A stretch of 64,000 nucleotides of DNA from Himantopus leucocephalus (taxonomy: Eukaryota; Chordata; Aves; Charadriiformes; Recurvirostridae), in assembly GCA_003993805.1 (NCBI GenBank), contig RSEF01000001.1, positions 95,071,112-95,135,111 on the forward strand. The letters run 5' to 3'. Shown here in pieces: positions 63,398-64,000 of the stretch. The translations under genes and the position numbers were made by a program. The notes under the pieces are model-generated. The model was given only the letters and a program-made list of their open reading frames with translations. It made no database searches and was not told the origin of the DNA. The number at the start of each line of letters is the position of its first letter. The first letter of the stretch is position 1.

Positions 63398-64000
63398 AGC
63401 AAGGACTTCTGAGTCAATAAATACCAGTCAGAACGCACAATTCCTGCTGACCTGCAGTCCCCCCTTCATCTCTGGAGAAAATAAACATGGGCTGTGGGTG
63501 CTGAGCCGCTCTGCCTTCTTCAGAGCCTCCATTGTATTTGTGTTTGCAGCGTTTCAGCCAGCAACACTGGGCAACGTTCACTCGGTACTCCCAGGAACTT
63601 GGAGGAACTCCCTGGTTATTATGAGATTACCCCTTCACTGCAAAATAAACGGTTCTTTACAGATACCCTCTCAGGGGTGTTCCCTCACAGATGTCCGGGA
63701 GTCAGGAGGGGTCAGGACAGGAGGGATTTGACATTGTGTATAAATCCTCTCAGTGCAAGCTGCAGCCCCCAGCACAATGCCATTCACTGTCCAAAGCATC
63801 CACAGGAACAGCAGCTGCCTCTGGAAAGCCTAACGGAGGCCCTCTGTCTCACACCTCAGCCCGCAGCACCACCGTACATGTCTGCAGGCAGCCCAAAAAT
63901 TGGACGCTGGTCACTTGTGTCTGAACAGAAGCACCGCTTGCCATATCCGTGTTGTTGTTGTCCCTGTTCCTGGGGGAAAGCATTTTGGTTTGGGATGCTC
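63398..64000. other. Unassigned right edge
   Basis: No gene recognised. Two AATAAA signals (63479-63484 and 63645-63650) lie in moderately GC-rich sequence, but nothing recognisable precedes them. Confidence 0.3.

Noticed and set aside
63479..63650. Two AATAAA signals suggesting an LTR or gene end
   Set aside because: No LTR termini, exon or other supporting signal is visible.
1..64000. CRISPR array, bacterial operon or intact viral gene
   Set aside because: CR1 and LTR content show vertebrate DNA; no spaced direct repeats of CRISPR type and no viral reading frame were seen.

Overview
The window looks like non-coding DNA from a bird genome, most likely a neoavian bird. The main evidence is a young CR1 LINE at 14731-15100 ending in the 8-bp tail repeat (ATTCTATG)2, a second CR1 end of the same kind at 50656-50915, and a solo endogenous-retrovirus LTR at 10257-10825 of a type I know to be widespread in non-galliform birds. 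Several much older CR1 copies, recognisable mainly by likeness to CR1 of turtles and crocodilians, and MIR-like SINE scraps fit an amniote background. No database search was possible, so family names come from recognition.

I could not support any intact protein-coding gene, tRNA or rRNA. The longest open frame (202 codons, 9991-10599) crosses into the LTR and looks like chance. The window is therefore a gene desert or the inside of a very large intron.

Layout: 0.4-1.9 kb holds an ancient CR1 with remnants of its endonuclease frame. 2-9 kb is mostly featureless, with an old CR1 scrap near 9.3 kb. 10.26-10.83 kb is the solo LTR with CRE and TATA motifs. 12.29-12.53 kb is the most striking part: five copies of a 30-bp unit, each with an unchanged CCAATCAG core, followed by an inverted CCAAT box, GC boxes and a kappa-B-like site, and then by AT-rich DNA dense in homeodomain-type TAAT cores. 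14.73-15.10 kb is the young CR1. 17.4-17.9 kb and 45.0-45.3 kb are further ancient CR1 pieces. 31.07-31.23 kb is a compound polypurine microsatellite. 47.9-50.2 kb has three diverged copies of an unnamed repeat of about 110 bp. At 50.7-50.9 kb a 100-N assembly gap lies inside a CR1. 51-64 kb has an old SINE scrap and some stretches that read like conserved non-coding DNA, which only an alignment could confirm.

No genes act together here. The only plausible activity is regulatory: the CCAAT array as a promoter or enhancer, and the LTR as a possible alternative promoter.
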